Position numbers and translations under genes: made by a program
Part shown: positions 32,067-41,413 of the stretch, in pieces
Numbering within the stretch: the first letter of the stretch is position 1
Layout: every line of letters begins with the position of its first letter
From: Sycon ciliatum
Taxonomy: Eukaryota > Porifera > Calcarea > Leucosolenida > Sycettidae
Length of the DNA stretch: 64,000 nt
NCBI RefSeq assembly: GCF_964019385.1
Contig: NC_088643.1
Span: forward strand, 44,385,214-44,449,213
Direction: 5' to 3'
The notes under the pieces: model-generated
Seen by the model: the letters and a program-made list of their open reading frames with translations, nothing else
Database searches by the model: none
What the model was told of the DNA's origin: nothing

Positions 32067-32602
32067 CTGTAAAAGCCATTATTCTAACGAGGCGCATATA
32101 GCGATTTCCCAAAATTGACTAGTTTACGTGTACCAAAGGTACCGTAGTTCCGCGGATATAAGCCCATGGGCTAATATACGAAATAATGCATTTTCCCGGA
32201 AAAAAATCAGTAATAATGGTTCGTTCTTTAGCCCTGGGCCTATATTCGAATTTTGAAGGCAGCTGGCACGCGAAAAAGTACAAGTTCGTGCGCGGTTGTC
32301 CGCCTACCGTAGGTACCGGTACTGGTAATGTAGTCTGCACTGACATGCTGTACTATCGGTTCCGTAACGGTGTTTGGGTCTGTTTATTAGCCCATGGGCC
32401 TATAAACGGAGGTGGGCTTATATCCGGATATAGGCCCATGGGCTTATATGCGTGGAACTGCGGTAACGATTTTCACTCATTCTCAACGCTCAATAGGACA
32501 GTGTACGTATCGATTTCTGTATAACGATTTCTATTTTAACGACAGATTTCTCCTCGTTAACTCGTTAGAGTTAGCACTTCGTTATATATATGGCGTTTAC
32601 AG
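32067..32602. mobile_element. TA-flanked CTGTAAA-type MITE inside the 5' LTR
   Basis: The ends CTGTAAAAGCCAT and ATGGCGTTTACAG are inverted, with TA on both sides (32065-32066 and 32603-32604). The 3' LTR of the same fossil reads CACCTTATACATGTT at the equivalent place, a natural empty site that fixes the borders exactly. It contains another MITE at 32142-32463. Confidence 0.8.
32142..32463. mobile_element. CCGTA-type MITE nested within the LTR MITE
   Basis: The left end CCGTAGTTCCGCGGATATAA is mirrored by TTATATGCGTGGAACTGCGG at the right; TA lies outside both. AAGCCCATGGGC palindromes occur in both arms. It is the same family as the element at 5812-7860. Confidence 0.7.
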
Positions 32603-34834
32603 TACATGTTACTATCTCGCGCTATTGCGCGCGCATCTTCTATCATATAAACTCATTTGTTCATTGAAAGATCATTCTTCACTATCAGTTCATCAGTCTG
32701 TTACATTGGTAGCAGAGGATGGTTTTTCCACCGCGGAAACTCTGCTGGGCCTGGTATCTGCAATCGTCGTGACAACCTGCGTTCTGCTGCTCTATATTGT
32801 GCTGAGGACCACCGTGACTTTGGACCGACTGCTCGCCAGTTCATCGGGACAGTGCCAGCATGCCGTGCCTCAAGAAGCAACTCACGCTGCAGAACAGCCA
32901 GAGCACCGATGCTATCGGGGACAATCTCAAACTGGCCCAGGCCATCGAACAGCAGTTCGACCACCGCCGACCTTCAGTGGCAACTCCGCACAGTTTCGAG
33001 AATGGGTATTTGCAGTGGAACTCGCCTTGCAATCCCACGGCTTCGCTTCTCCTGAACTGGAGCTGAACTATGCTGCCAGTTTCCTGGAGGATAACGCCCG
33101 CCTATGGCTCATGACGTCGTTGGACAGTGGAGAGCAGTACAGAGTGGAGCGGTACAGAGATTGGGAAGCAATGCAGGATGCGCTAGAGAAGACATATGGG
33201 CCTCGGCATGATGCTGAGCAGGCGAGACTCAAACTGTTTGCCGTGGAGTACCGTGGCCGTCTCGACGAATACATCACACTCTTTTCCCGTCAGAGCTTGC
33301 AGGTGCCTGAAATCCATGAGCATTCAAGGGCTCTATTATTTGTTAGGGGCTTCTGCTGGGGTTACGGAGACAGCTGTTGACGGAATACCAAAATCCCTTC
33401 CGGAAGCCATCAAGGCAGCTGAGACTGCAAGCCAGAGCTGGTATGCCCGAGACCGACAATTTCTTGGCAGTACCAGGAACCATTCAACTACTAGTCCAAG
33501 ATGACGCAATCCTCTGCAAGGCAGAACGGCTTCAGCCAGGGTGCAAGAAGGAGAGCCCGATCGTCGCCGCTGGTGGTCCTGCGGCAATCCCAACCATGTG
33601 GCAAGGGACTGCCCGGAGGCTCAATCTCACCCAAACGGTGGAATCCAGTGGAGAGAAGCGTGCGCTCACTGGCGAAGCCTACCGCACCCAAGGAGGTTCA
33701 CTTGGACATACACAACCTCCACCGCCACCTATCACAGACTTAGACGGTGCTACCCGTTACATTGTGGATAGCATCATCAATCATCGGACGTATTGTAGAC
33801 AGCTACAGTACCTAGTGAAGTGGCGCGGATATGAGGAAGCAACCTGGGAGCCGGTAGGTAACCTCCAGGACGAATCTGGGCGAAAAATCATTCCCTTGCA
33901 ACAATATTTGAAGAGCCTTGAATGACTTGATTCATTACGGAGGATTAGCAAGACGAAATTCGCGTTCGCGTTCGCAAACATTTTTCAGTTCGCGAACTGG
34001 ATTGCGAACTTTCGCATTTTTCGTTCGGAAAAGTAGTCGGAACACGAATCGCTGATTCGTGCCAGGGCAGTCAAAAATTTACCACGCTGTACTGTCTGTA
34101 CACAATGTACGTCGTGTCAACGTCATGCATGTGCGAATTCTGTTTGCTAATCCTTCTCATAACGCGAATTCCGTCACTGAGTTCGACTTTCCTTGGAGAG
34201 CGAACGCGAACACGAACTTCGTCTTGCTAATCCTCCGTATTGAATTCCACCTTATTCTCGCGTTGGGTTAAGTTGGGCTACTGTTCGCAGCTGCTTCACC
34301 CCTCTATTCGCACTGGTCGAAATGTACCTGTACACATTCTCCTCGCATTTATGTATCACTCACATCTGCTCATCTCACGTCTTATATAATCAGGGCATAT
34401 TCCGCTTGAGTGGGCTGACCATTTCTTCAGTTGTATTTCAGATGTTGTGTATTTACCGAAGCCCGCTGGCTTCGAGGAGGAGTGGAATGGTGTGACAGTT
34501 TTCACCTATGTGTTAGTTCTCACCTTATACATGTTACTATCTCGCGCTATTCGCATCTTCTATCATATAAACTCAGGCTCATTTGTTCATTGAAAGATCA
34601 TTCTTCACTATCAGTTCATCAGTCTGTAACAGTATGCACCTGATTAGGCTAGTGTCCTATTCACCGATGCAGAACATTGGGACTTCTGGTATATGGTCAG
34701 ATGACCCATAAATACTAGCATACAACTGTTTCGAGTATAAAACTCTCGCCAGTGAAGGTAGACATTGTAGAATGGCAATGATAGCGAAAAATCTACCTTT
34801 GGTACGGAACTGGTCTCACGTTATTACATTGTGC

Positions 34835-35320
34835 ATCGGTTATAGGGTGGTCGTGGAAAAGAATATGCTGCCTACAAGAATGAACTAGCTCTCATATTTT
34901 TATAATCATTACACGGGTTTCCAGTGAACATTTATTCTTACAAGCAATGTTATCGCATAGTAGAATATATCGGTCCTAAGAATGGACTTTGTGTAGCAAA
35001 AATTGCCAGATTAGTACAACGTGTATCGCCTGTAGTAATAACATCTGTCCAATGCAGTTCTGATCCGACTCGCATTGCATCGTTGTGCTGCAGGTTCAAC
35101 TGTTGCCGTCATGTAACCCATACTGCATAGCCACATGGTAAGCTTATGGGACTATGTATACCCGCATGCACAGCAGCGATACGTTGCATGTATGATGGCC
35201 TTCCTAGTTCCTACCTCTGCGCACATGCATATGGCATAACACACTAGATTTATCGCGCGAAAGAAATATTTGGAAATAAGAACAGAAAGTCGTTTCTCAA
35301 ACACCCACATTATAACCGAT
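34835..35320. mobile_element. ATCGGTTATAG-family MITE, copy 2, 486 bp
   Basis: Starts ATCGGTTATAGGGTGG and ends CCACATTATAACCGAT. It aligns along its whole length with 25113-25598 and is exactly as long. Confidence 0.7.
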
Positions 35321-35373
35321 ACCTGCTGTACTTGCCATGCTGTGCTGTCAGCCGAATTCACACATGGTTATTA

Positions 35374-35462
35374 CAATATTTGCCAAAAAATCCGTCAGAC
35401 GCTGCATGCATCGTAGTCAACTACCATATGCAGCACTGGCCGGATTTTTTTGGCAAGTATTG
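35374..35462. mobile_element. TA-flanked mini-MITE, 89 bp
   Basis: CAATATTTGCCAAAAAATCC on the left mirrors GGATTTTTTTGGCAAGTATTG on the right with one or two changes. TA flanks both ends. Confidence 0.65.
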
Positions 35463-35599
35463 TAGTTTCACGTCTTCACATTATCACCAGTTTAGTTTTT
35501 CACCTACTGCACCTACTGTTCCACACACAAATATCAGTGAAAGTAGGAAAGGCAACTGCCAATCCGTTTCTCAGCACCATCGGCACAACCCCCACCCCC

Positions 35600-36465
35600 C
35601 CAGCCCAGGGGATGGCCTGAGCCCTGTTCATTTTATTTGTTACCTGGAGGCAGCACTGCGCCAAGTGAGAGCAAACCCGAACGCCCTTTCGCCGACCGTC
35701 ACATTCCTGGAGAAACAGGATACGCCGATGATGTGACGTTGTACTCAACCAGTGAGGAGTAGCTGAAGCGAAGCCTCCCCATCATTAGCGCAGAACTCGG
35801 GGGTTGGTCCCTTACAGTAAACGAGACCAAGACCGAATTCTTGCATCTGACATCCACTTCAGACTCCTGGCGGTCCAGCAGGCAGCTAGGGTCCCTCATT
35901 GGCGACAGTGAGGACTTGCAGCGGAAGAAAGACCTCGCTTCCAGTGCATACGGCAGGATGTGTAGCCTCTGGCTGAGGCGTGGGAAGGTCAGTGAGCAGA
36001 GGCGCATCCGACTGTATAATGCCCTGGTTCTGCCCGTCCTTCTGTATAACTGCGGCGCATGGAGGCTCACGGCGGCACAAGCAGAATCAGTTAACGCATT
36101 CCACCAGAAGGAGCTCCGACGGCTCATTGGCATAGTCTACCCAGCGAGGATATCAAATACTGAGCTGTATGAGAGGTGCAACACGGAACCACTATCTGAC
36201 ATCGTGGACAGGAGAAGATGGCAGCTAACCGGCCATATATTCTCCGTATGGACAGGAATGCGCCGCCATGGATCGCGCTGGCGGGCTATTTTGCAGGAGA
36301 TGCCAAGGCTGGGTGTGGACGTCCAAGGACATCCATTGCGACACGCGTCACAAGCGACTTACAGAGAATGAACATCGACTTGAAGCGCAGCAATCAGCTG
36401 GAGAATGTGAGGGCCGTCGCTCTGGACAAGCCTACATGGAGAAAGCTGGCCGACAATCCATGATC
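35600..36465 (+). mobile_element. RTE-like LINE fragment: reverse transcriptase palm and thumb
   Basis: Decayed RT with at least one frame change and stop: GDGLSPVHFICYLEAALR (about 35610), GYADDVTLYSTSEE (about 35717-35757), LTVNETKTEFLHL, LGSLIGDSEDLQRKKDLASS (about 35890) and LYNALVLPVLLYNC. The order YADD / LTVN..KTE / LGSLI / LYNALV.PVLLY is typical of RTE-like and related LINEs. No endonuclease, so it is 5' truncated. Confidence 0.65.
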
Positions 36466-37790
36466 TGGCGTCACAGGTCATCAGTGCACCATATTAATAT
36501 CTTGATAATGGAATTTGATCATAGGAGATAGGACAGAAGCGGAACGTAATTATATTATTACGCGTGCTGTGGTATTACTATTATTAGTTTTTCACAGTGT
36601 TTTGCACTTGGTTCTTTTGCTTAGCCCTAATCTTCGCGCCTGAGGCGTGCACATTATGCGTACCCCTTTGAGTACAAAAGGGTGGCTTTCACTACCATTG
36701 CCATTCTACAATATCTACCTTCACTGACGAGAGTTTTGTACTCGAAACAGCTGTATGAAGGAATTCAGTGCGAACGGATGTGTCCGCGGCTTTGCTGGTG
36801 GTATGCTGTGGCAACGTATCAAGGCTGGCTGGTGAGGGCAGTAATGGCTTGGTGGTCGATGAAAAATCTGAGTAAGGACAGTAGCGTGTGGTCAGTCATC
36901 CATGTGCTATACATGAGGTGGCTTGTGCTGTAGCTGTTAATATGAGAGTCCAGCATACATGGACATGATTGTACATGTAGCAAACAATCTATGAACCAGT
37001 ACTACCAGTACAGAGTTCAGCACGGGGTACCACAGCTCTACTGAAGATCAGCGTGGCGGCCACTGCTATGGCAACCACACACTGAAATGCTTTATGCTGG
37101 GTAAGTGTACATTGCGAGCTGTCTGATTGACACAAGCGAGATTTGATATTATTTTTAAAAACACGCAGGAAGATGCTTACGGTAAGATTGCAGAACGATG
37201 AAGTCCAGACGCCGCAGTATTTACGGAAAGTGGAAAGGATCCGGATATCATTTCCCAGATGCTTCATGTGTCTCTGAGAAGTTGCTTGACAGAGACCTCG
37301 CACATGTCACCCATGAGTGGCTTACTCGCTTCAATCCTGCCCTGTCTGGATAAAGACAACCCGAAAAGCACAACAGCACCGAATACTGTCAACGGAAATG
37401 ACAGTGAACGGAGTATATTCGAATATATTCATTTCTATCAGGTTCGGCCTCATTTCTCTGTGCCCCACTGATGAGTCCACAAAGGATGAAACAGTTCTGT
37501 CTGCAGATTGAGTACATTTAAAGTGTGTACCAAGTGAAAAAATCGCACTGTCTTCTATACAAACATATGCATGGCTCCTATAAAAACATGGTTTGAATAG
37601 CAGCACGGATAGTTGAAGAGTGGATAGACACATTAATGTACTTTTGTGCATCGGTCATGCATAACATTGTGGTTTAAATAGAAGTATGGTCCAAGCACCG
37701 GCTTTTGCGGTCTTTTGCACTGGTTTTATATGTGGCTTTAACCTATAAAAAGCCATATCTAGTCATTAAAAACACCCGAATGCCACACCA
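36466..37790. other. non-coding stretch, nothing recognised
   Basis: Apart from the right arm of the composite (36680-36762), I see no gene or repeat I can name. Confidence 0.3.
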
Positions 37791-37799
37791 GTACACAAG

Positions 37800-38345
37800 T
37801 ACACCAATACCACAGCCAAAGCAGCACAACATGCAAAGGCTAGTCTCCAGTGAAGAGACTGAGACTGCTATCAAGCATATCCAGAACCAAAGGGCACCAG
37901 GAGTAGATAGCCTGCCACTGTGACGAGCTCCTCAAGTATGGAACACCAGCTCTTAGCTCTATTACTGCTATTATCAACCACACATTCACCTCAGGTTATG
38001 ATCTATCCCATATCACGGGAAGCGGATGTCTGATACCATAGGCAAAGCCAGGAAAGTTCTGTGGACCAGTCCAGAGTTGATGGCCCATCGTGCTGTTGAA
38101 TACAAACTGCAAGGTCATGATAATAGTACTTGGACGAATTTCCAAATCTGTCACACGGTTCCTTAGGCCATGTAATCTGGCTTTCGTGGTGGTTGCAGCA
38201 CAGCTGATGTCAAATGGACCCAGCGTTGGGTGGCAGCCAAGGCACAATGGTACGCATAGCAGTGCCATAATTATGTAAGGCCAGGACATGTCGAAAGCCT
38301 TTGACCCTATCGACCGAACAACCCACGTCGTATCCAAAGGGGCAT
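37800..38345 (+). pseudogene. RTE-like LINE fragment: reverse transcriptase fingers
   Basis: The frame ending at 37923 reads ETAIKHIQNQRAPGVDSLPL. After a frame change it continues DELLKYGTPALSSITAIINH, then decayed RPIVLLNTN-like and DMSKAFDPIDR (about 38285-38320) motifs. This is the part of RT preceding that preserved at 35600-36465, probably from the same family but a separate copy. There are several frame changes; it is dead. Confidence 0.55.
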
Positions 38346-38378
38346 AGGTACACGTTGTTGCTGTGCTGGCTGCCTTCG

Positions 38379-38380
<2 letters not shown>

Positions 38381-38428
<48 letters not shown>
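38381..38428. repeat. (CT)n microsatellite
   Basis: About 48 bp of CT units. Confidence 0.95.
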
Positions 38429-38431
<3 letters not shown>

Positions 38432-38516
38432 CGCCTCCTCCTCACCTCAACCACTTCTCTTCTCTGCTGTCTTTCTTCATCTTGTTGTTACAGCTCATGG
38501 AACAATTCATCGAACA

Positions 38517-40385
38517 TCAGCGATCGTGCCTTGCTAGCAGCTGACGGCAAGCGTTGCTGACGGATGGCTGGCGTCTGAAAATAGCTGCGGTCTGTTGGCC
38601 TATGACACCAGCTTCGACAAGAGACCTGGCGAGTGGAAACTGCTGCGGTGTGTCTGCTGTTTCTGCTGCTTGTTCGTCAACATGGGCAAGGTGAACAGTT
38701 GAGGGCTGCATTTCAGTGATGGGTACCGCGTCTCTGTTCAAAGGATAAATGCCAGTCATTGAAGAGCTTGCGGTGATTGTGGCTGGCGTCACAGACTTCG
38801 TGAAAGCCTCGGCAAATAATAGGGACGAAGTCGTTGATGCTTAGTTTGTGGTCAGGCTTTAGAAGGCGAGCGGCAGTACTGACTGACTTGTGGTGTTCCG
38901 ATAAACTTGCGAAGACTGCCCGATCCAGCGGCTGGAGAAGATAGGTTGTCTTTGGCGGAAGTGCTAAGAAAAGAACATTATTCTTCCGTGCCATGTCAAT
39001 GACCTTCATGTTTTTTTTTTTTTTTTTTTTTTTTCTACAAAATCCACATATCTCCAGACACTGGGGTGAATGATGGAGTGTGGTGGTGGGGCCCATTAAG
39101 CTCCGCCGACCAGAGGTCTCGGCTTCATAGCTCCATGGACGCACCAAAGGGATATTGGGTAAGGAGGATTAAATTGAAAAAGAAAACAGAAGAAAGAAAA
39201 TGGAAAGATTGTATTGCTCAGTGAGCAAAAGAATAAGTTGAGTATTGATGTGAACGCTGTTAGACTTTTAAATTCAAGAGGAGACTGTCCGTGAGGAGAG
39301 ATTACATGTATGTCCAAGCAGGGTAGGACACTGTACCCTCTTACTCGCGTATGCTATGAGTGGCCCAGTGCCAGTTCGTTCTGAGGAGATGGTGATAAGC
39401 TGCTGTCTTGAACTTTTGGATGTTCTTTGGGTGAAATGGGTGGGGAATGATAGAGGTAGGCAGCTGGTTCCAAATTGGGATGACGGAGTGGGGAAAGGCT
39501 CGGCTCACATTGTTCCTGGAATTGGCAGGAAGAACATTCTGTAACTGATGGGGATGCGCGGTGGACAGTCGTACAGCCTGGCGGGTGAGGCGTGTGGTCC
39601 TGGGTTGGTGTGTCGGGGGTGGAGCCATTCTCGAGAGAAGAGCGGGAGAATTATCGCAAAGGGCTTTATACAGGAGGCAGAGGGCAGCGATGGTGCGGCG
39701 AATTATGAGGCTAGGAAGCCAGCATTGCGGATGTATTGCCTTGATGGCTCGCTCCTGCACCCAGTCCAGCCGATTCAAGTGGGAAGAAGCTGCCCCCATC
39801 CAGACGATTGGGCAGTACTCCATAACCGGCCGGACAAAGGCTTTGTAGGCTCGAAGCCGGGCAGGAATAGTCAGCAAGTGAAATGCCTTGCGCAAGGCTC
39901 CAAGTCTCTGCGTTGCTCGGACTACAACAGTTCGGATATGCTGGCTGAATTTTAGCTGATGGTCAAACGTGACGCCGAGTACCTTGATGGAGGGCTGCTC
40001 CTCGACAGGAGTTCCATTGAAGACAATGGGGGGTATTGGCCAGTCCCGACGATGGTGGGAAATTGTAAGGGCCTGAGATTTGGCTGGCTCGAACTGCACT
40101 TTCCAATCCGAGCCCCAACTGGATACTAGGTCGACAGCAGGTTTAGATGACTATAGTGGTTGTCCATGTTTACCAGGTGTGTCTTGTTGCGAGGTGTGAA
40201 TTCCAGGAATATCTCCGTAAACCAGTCGTAAAACAACTCTCCGGCCATCGATCCTTTGGCGCTTGTCGAATAGATTGCTCCTGGTGACAGGAATTCAGCA
40301 GAAAACTAGCAGGTGTCACACACACTGCATTCTTGTTGTCTGTATCAGTACATATGAGCTGCATTATTAATGGCGTGATCAGCGA
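38517..40385 (-). pseudogene. pogo/Tigger-type DDE transposase, split by a LINE
   Basis: Reading the minus strand, about 40265-40155 gives GELFYDWFTEIFLEF, TPRNKTHLVNMDNHYSHL. The LINE insertion (40150-39011) follows. Then comes VIDMARKNNVLFLALPPKTT, YLLQPLDRAVFASL, INDFVPIICRGFHEV (39005-38790), then a frame change into TGIYPLNRDAVP (about 38755). MDNHYSHL and LPPKTTYLLQPLD are hallmarks of the DDE_1 domain of pogo/CENP-B-like transposases. The N-terminal DNA-binding part is not seen. It is a dead copy of a DNA transposon; a domesticated gene is unlikely given the LINE inside it. Confidence 0.7.
39011..40150 (-). mobile_element. 5'-truncated LINE (LINE-5) with poly(A) tail, inserted in a transposase
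   Basis: The minus-strand frame 40099-39341 (252 residues) is the C-terminal part of a LINE ORF2: FEPAKSQALTISHHRRDW, KVLGVTFDHQLKFSQH, YKAFVRPVMEYCPIVWMGAA, IPIWNQLP. It closely parallels LINE-2 (FEPTKSQAMTVSRHRRPW...). The 3' UTR (39340-39040) is followed by about 25 A residues (the T run at 39010-39034). This part of the frame is unbroken, so the insertion is fairly young. A diverged copy of its 3' UTR is at 56467-56610. Confidence 0.8.
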
Positions 40386-40648
40386 AAACGACCCTTGGAG
40401 ATTTCTGAACTTTTTCGAGAAAAAGGTCGATTTGTGACGTTCAACGATTTGTTGATCGCACTGCGAACAGCGCGTCGCGTTCTTTACTTCTTGAACTCCT
40501 TGCTTGAAGCAAATGTTTAGAAGTTAGTTGAAGTCGTGTCGAGTGGCGACTCAAGTGTTCCTTGATCTTGACGCGATGGCTGCGAACGCCAGAGCTGCTC
40601 GCAGAGCACGCGCAGCGGTCATTGTGTACAGTTTGAGCCTGGTCGGAA

Positions 40649-40930
40649 GTGGATGCTGAAGTAGCTGCTGAAGTTCAGAGTGAGGATGAGACGTTCTTTG
40701 GTTCCGACATCGATGTTGACAGCGAGGCGGAATCGCAGCCGCCATCTCCTGCTGCGAAGCGGCTCAAGGTGGCGGATGACTCGTCAGAGTCAGAAGATAA
40801 GGAGTCGTCCTCTGAGATAACATCTGTGTCTGAGGCTACTGATGGCAGCGACACCGTGTCTTCAGCTGCGGAGGAAGAAATGGAAGGTGATATTGTGGAA
40901 CGGCTCCACGCTGGATGCAGCTGCGAATGA
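40649..40930 (+). CDS. small acidic ORF, unrecognised
   Basis: 93 residues, very rich in Glu, Asp and Ser (SEDETFFGSDIDVDSEAESQ), with a basic patch AAKRLKV that could act as a nuclear signal. No upstream exon or family is recognisable. It may be a transposase N-terminus, a host exon or chance. Confidence 0.2.
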   Translation: MDAEVAAEVQSEDETFFGSDIDVDSEAESQPPSPAAKRLKVADDSSESEDKESSSEITSVSEATDGSDTVSSAAEEEMEGDIVERLHAGCSCE

Positions 40931-41403
40931 GTCGATCATTCCGTCCGCAATCTTCAGCCATTATTTGTTATTCTAGCTGCTTACTGTACTATTTCAAAGG
41001 TATTCCAGCTGCCCTCCCACTATTAGGACGCTGAATATTCATTGCACACATACATGTACATCGTATACATACATTGCACCAATTTGGAGTACATCTTGTT
41101 ACTTTCTTGTATATTGGTGTAGACCCGGTTTAAATCGGAATGTTGGACTTTTTCTTGGCAGCAGATGTGTTTCAACAAATTTCTAACTGAAAAGGAATTT
41201 TGAAAATGTTGACTCTCTAAGGGCTGTTTTCGCTGGTTGATGCCCATATAATAATTTTAAATTATACGTTTCACAAGTGTATCTGTGCTCTCTGCTGCAC
41301 ACAGTACTAACCCATGTTACTACTTGCTAAATTGTTGCTCAATGTGTAGATATCTATTGCATGCAGGTGTTTAAATTGTTTGCTGCAATTATATTTTGAT
41401 GTA

Positions 41404-41413
41404 CAGTAAAACC
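41404..41413. mobile_element. stub of a CAGTAAAACC TIR element
   Basis: The terminal ten bases CAGTAAAACC with TA before them (41402-41403), cut off by the LTR fossil. The last five bases, AAACC, are the LTR target duplication. The matching remainder is now in the A and B copies at 43854-45991. Confidence 0.55.

Larger units (their letters stand above)
32028..34631 (+). mobile_element. Ty3/Gypsy-type LTR retrotransposon fossil (chromodomain lineage), broken
   Basis: The 5' LTR starts TGTGACAG (32028) and ends TGTTACA (32705); the 3' LTR is 34491-34631 (141 bp). A 5-bp target duplication GTATG lies at 32023-32027 and 34632-34636. A primer-binding-site-like TTGGTAGCAGAGG follows the 5' LTR, and a purine tract (about 34474-34490) precedes the 3' LTR. 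Parts seen in order are gag-like sequence (about 32900-33350), a zinc-knuckle-like stretch near 33560, and a chromodomain (about 33740-33910; YLVKWRGYEEATWEP), which marks the chromovirus lineage. It is broken, with at least a few breaks. LTRs are still very alike, implying moderate age. The 5' LTR is enlarged by nested MITEs. Confidence 0.8.
34715..36762. mobile_element. 2-kb composite bounded by about 75-bp inverted repeats
   Basis: The left arm (about 34715-34795; CTGTTTCGAGTATAAAACTC, GAAGGTAGACATTGTAGAAT) is mirrored by a right arm at about 36680-36762 with roughly 90% identity. Between them lie a 486-bp MITE, an 89-bp MITE and a LINE RT fragment. This could be one DNA transposon filled by later insertions, or two copies of a repeat in opposite orientation. 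Exact borders and target duplication are not clear. Confidence 0.5.

Noticed and set aside
40649-40930. Acidic ORF as a firm host gene
   Set aside because: Composition alone is not enough; listed only at low confidence.
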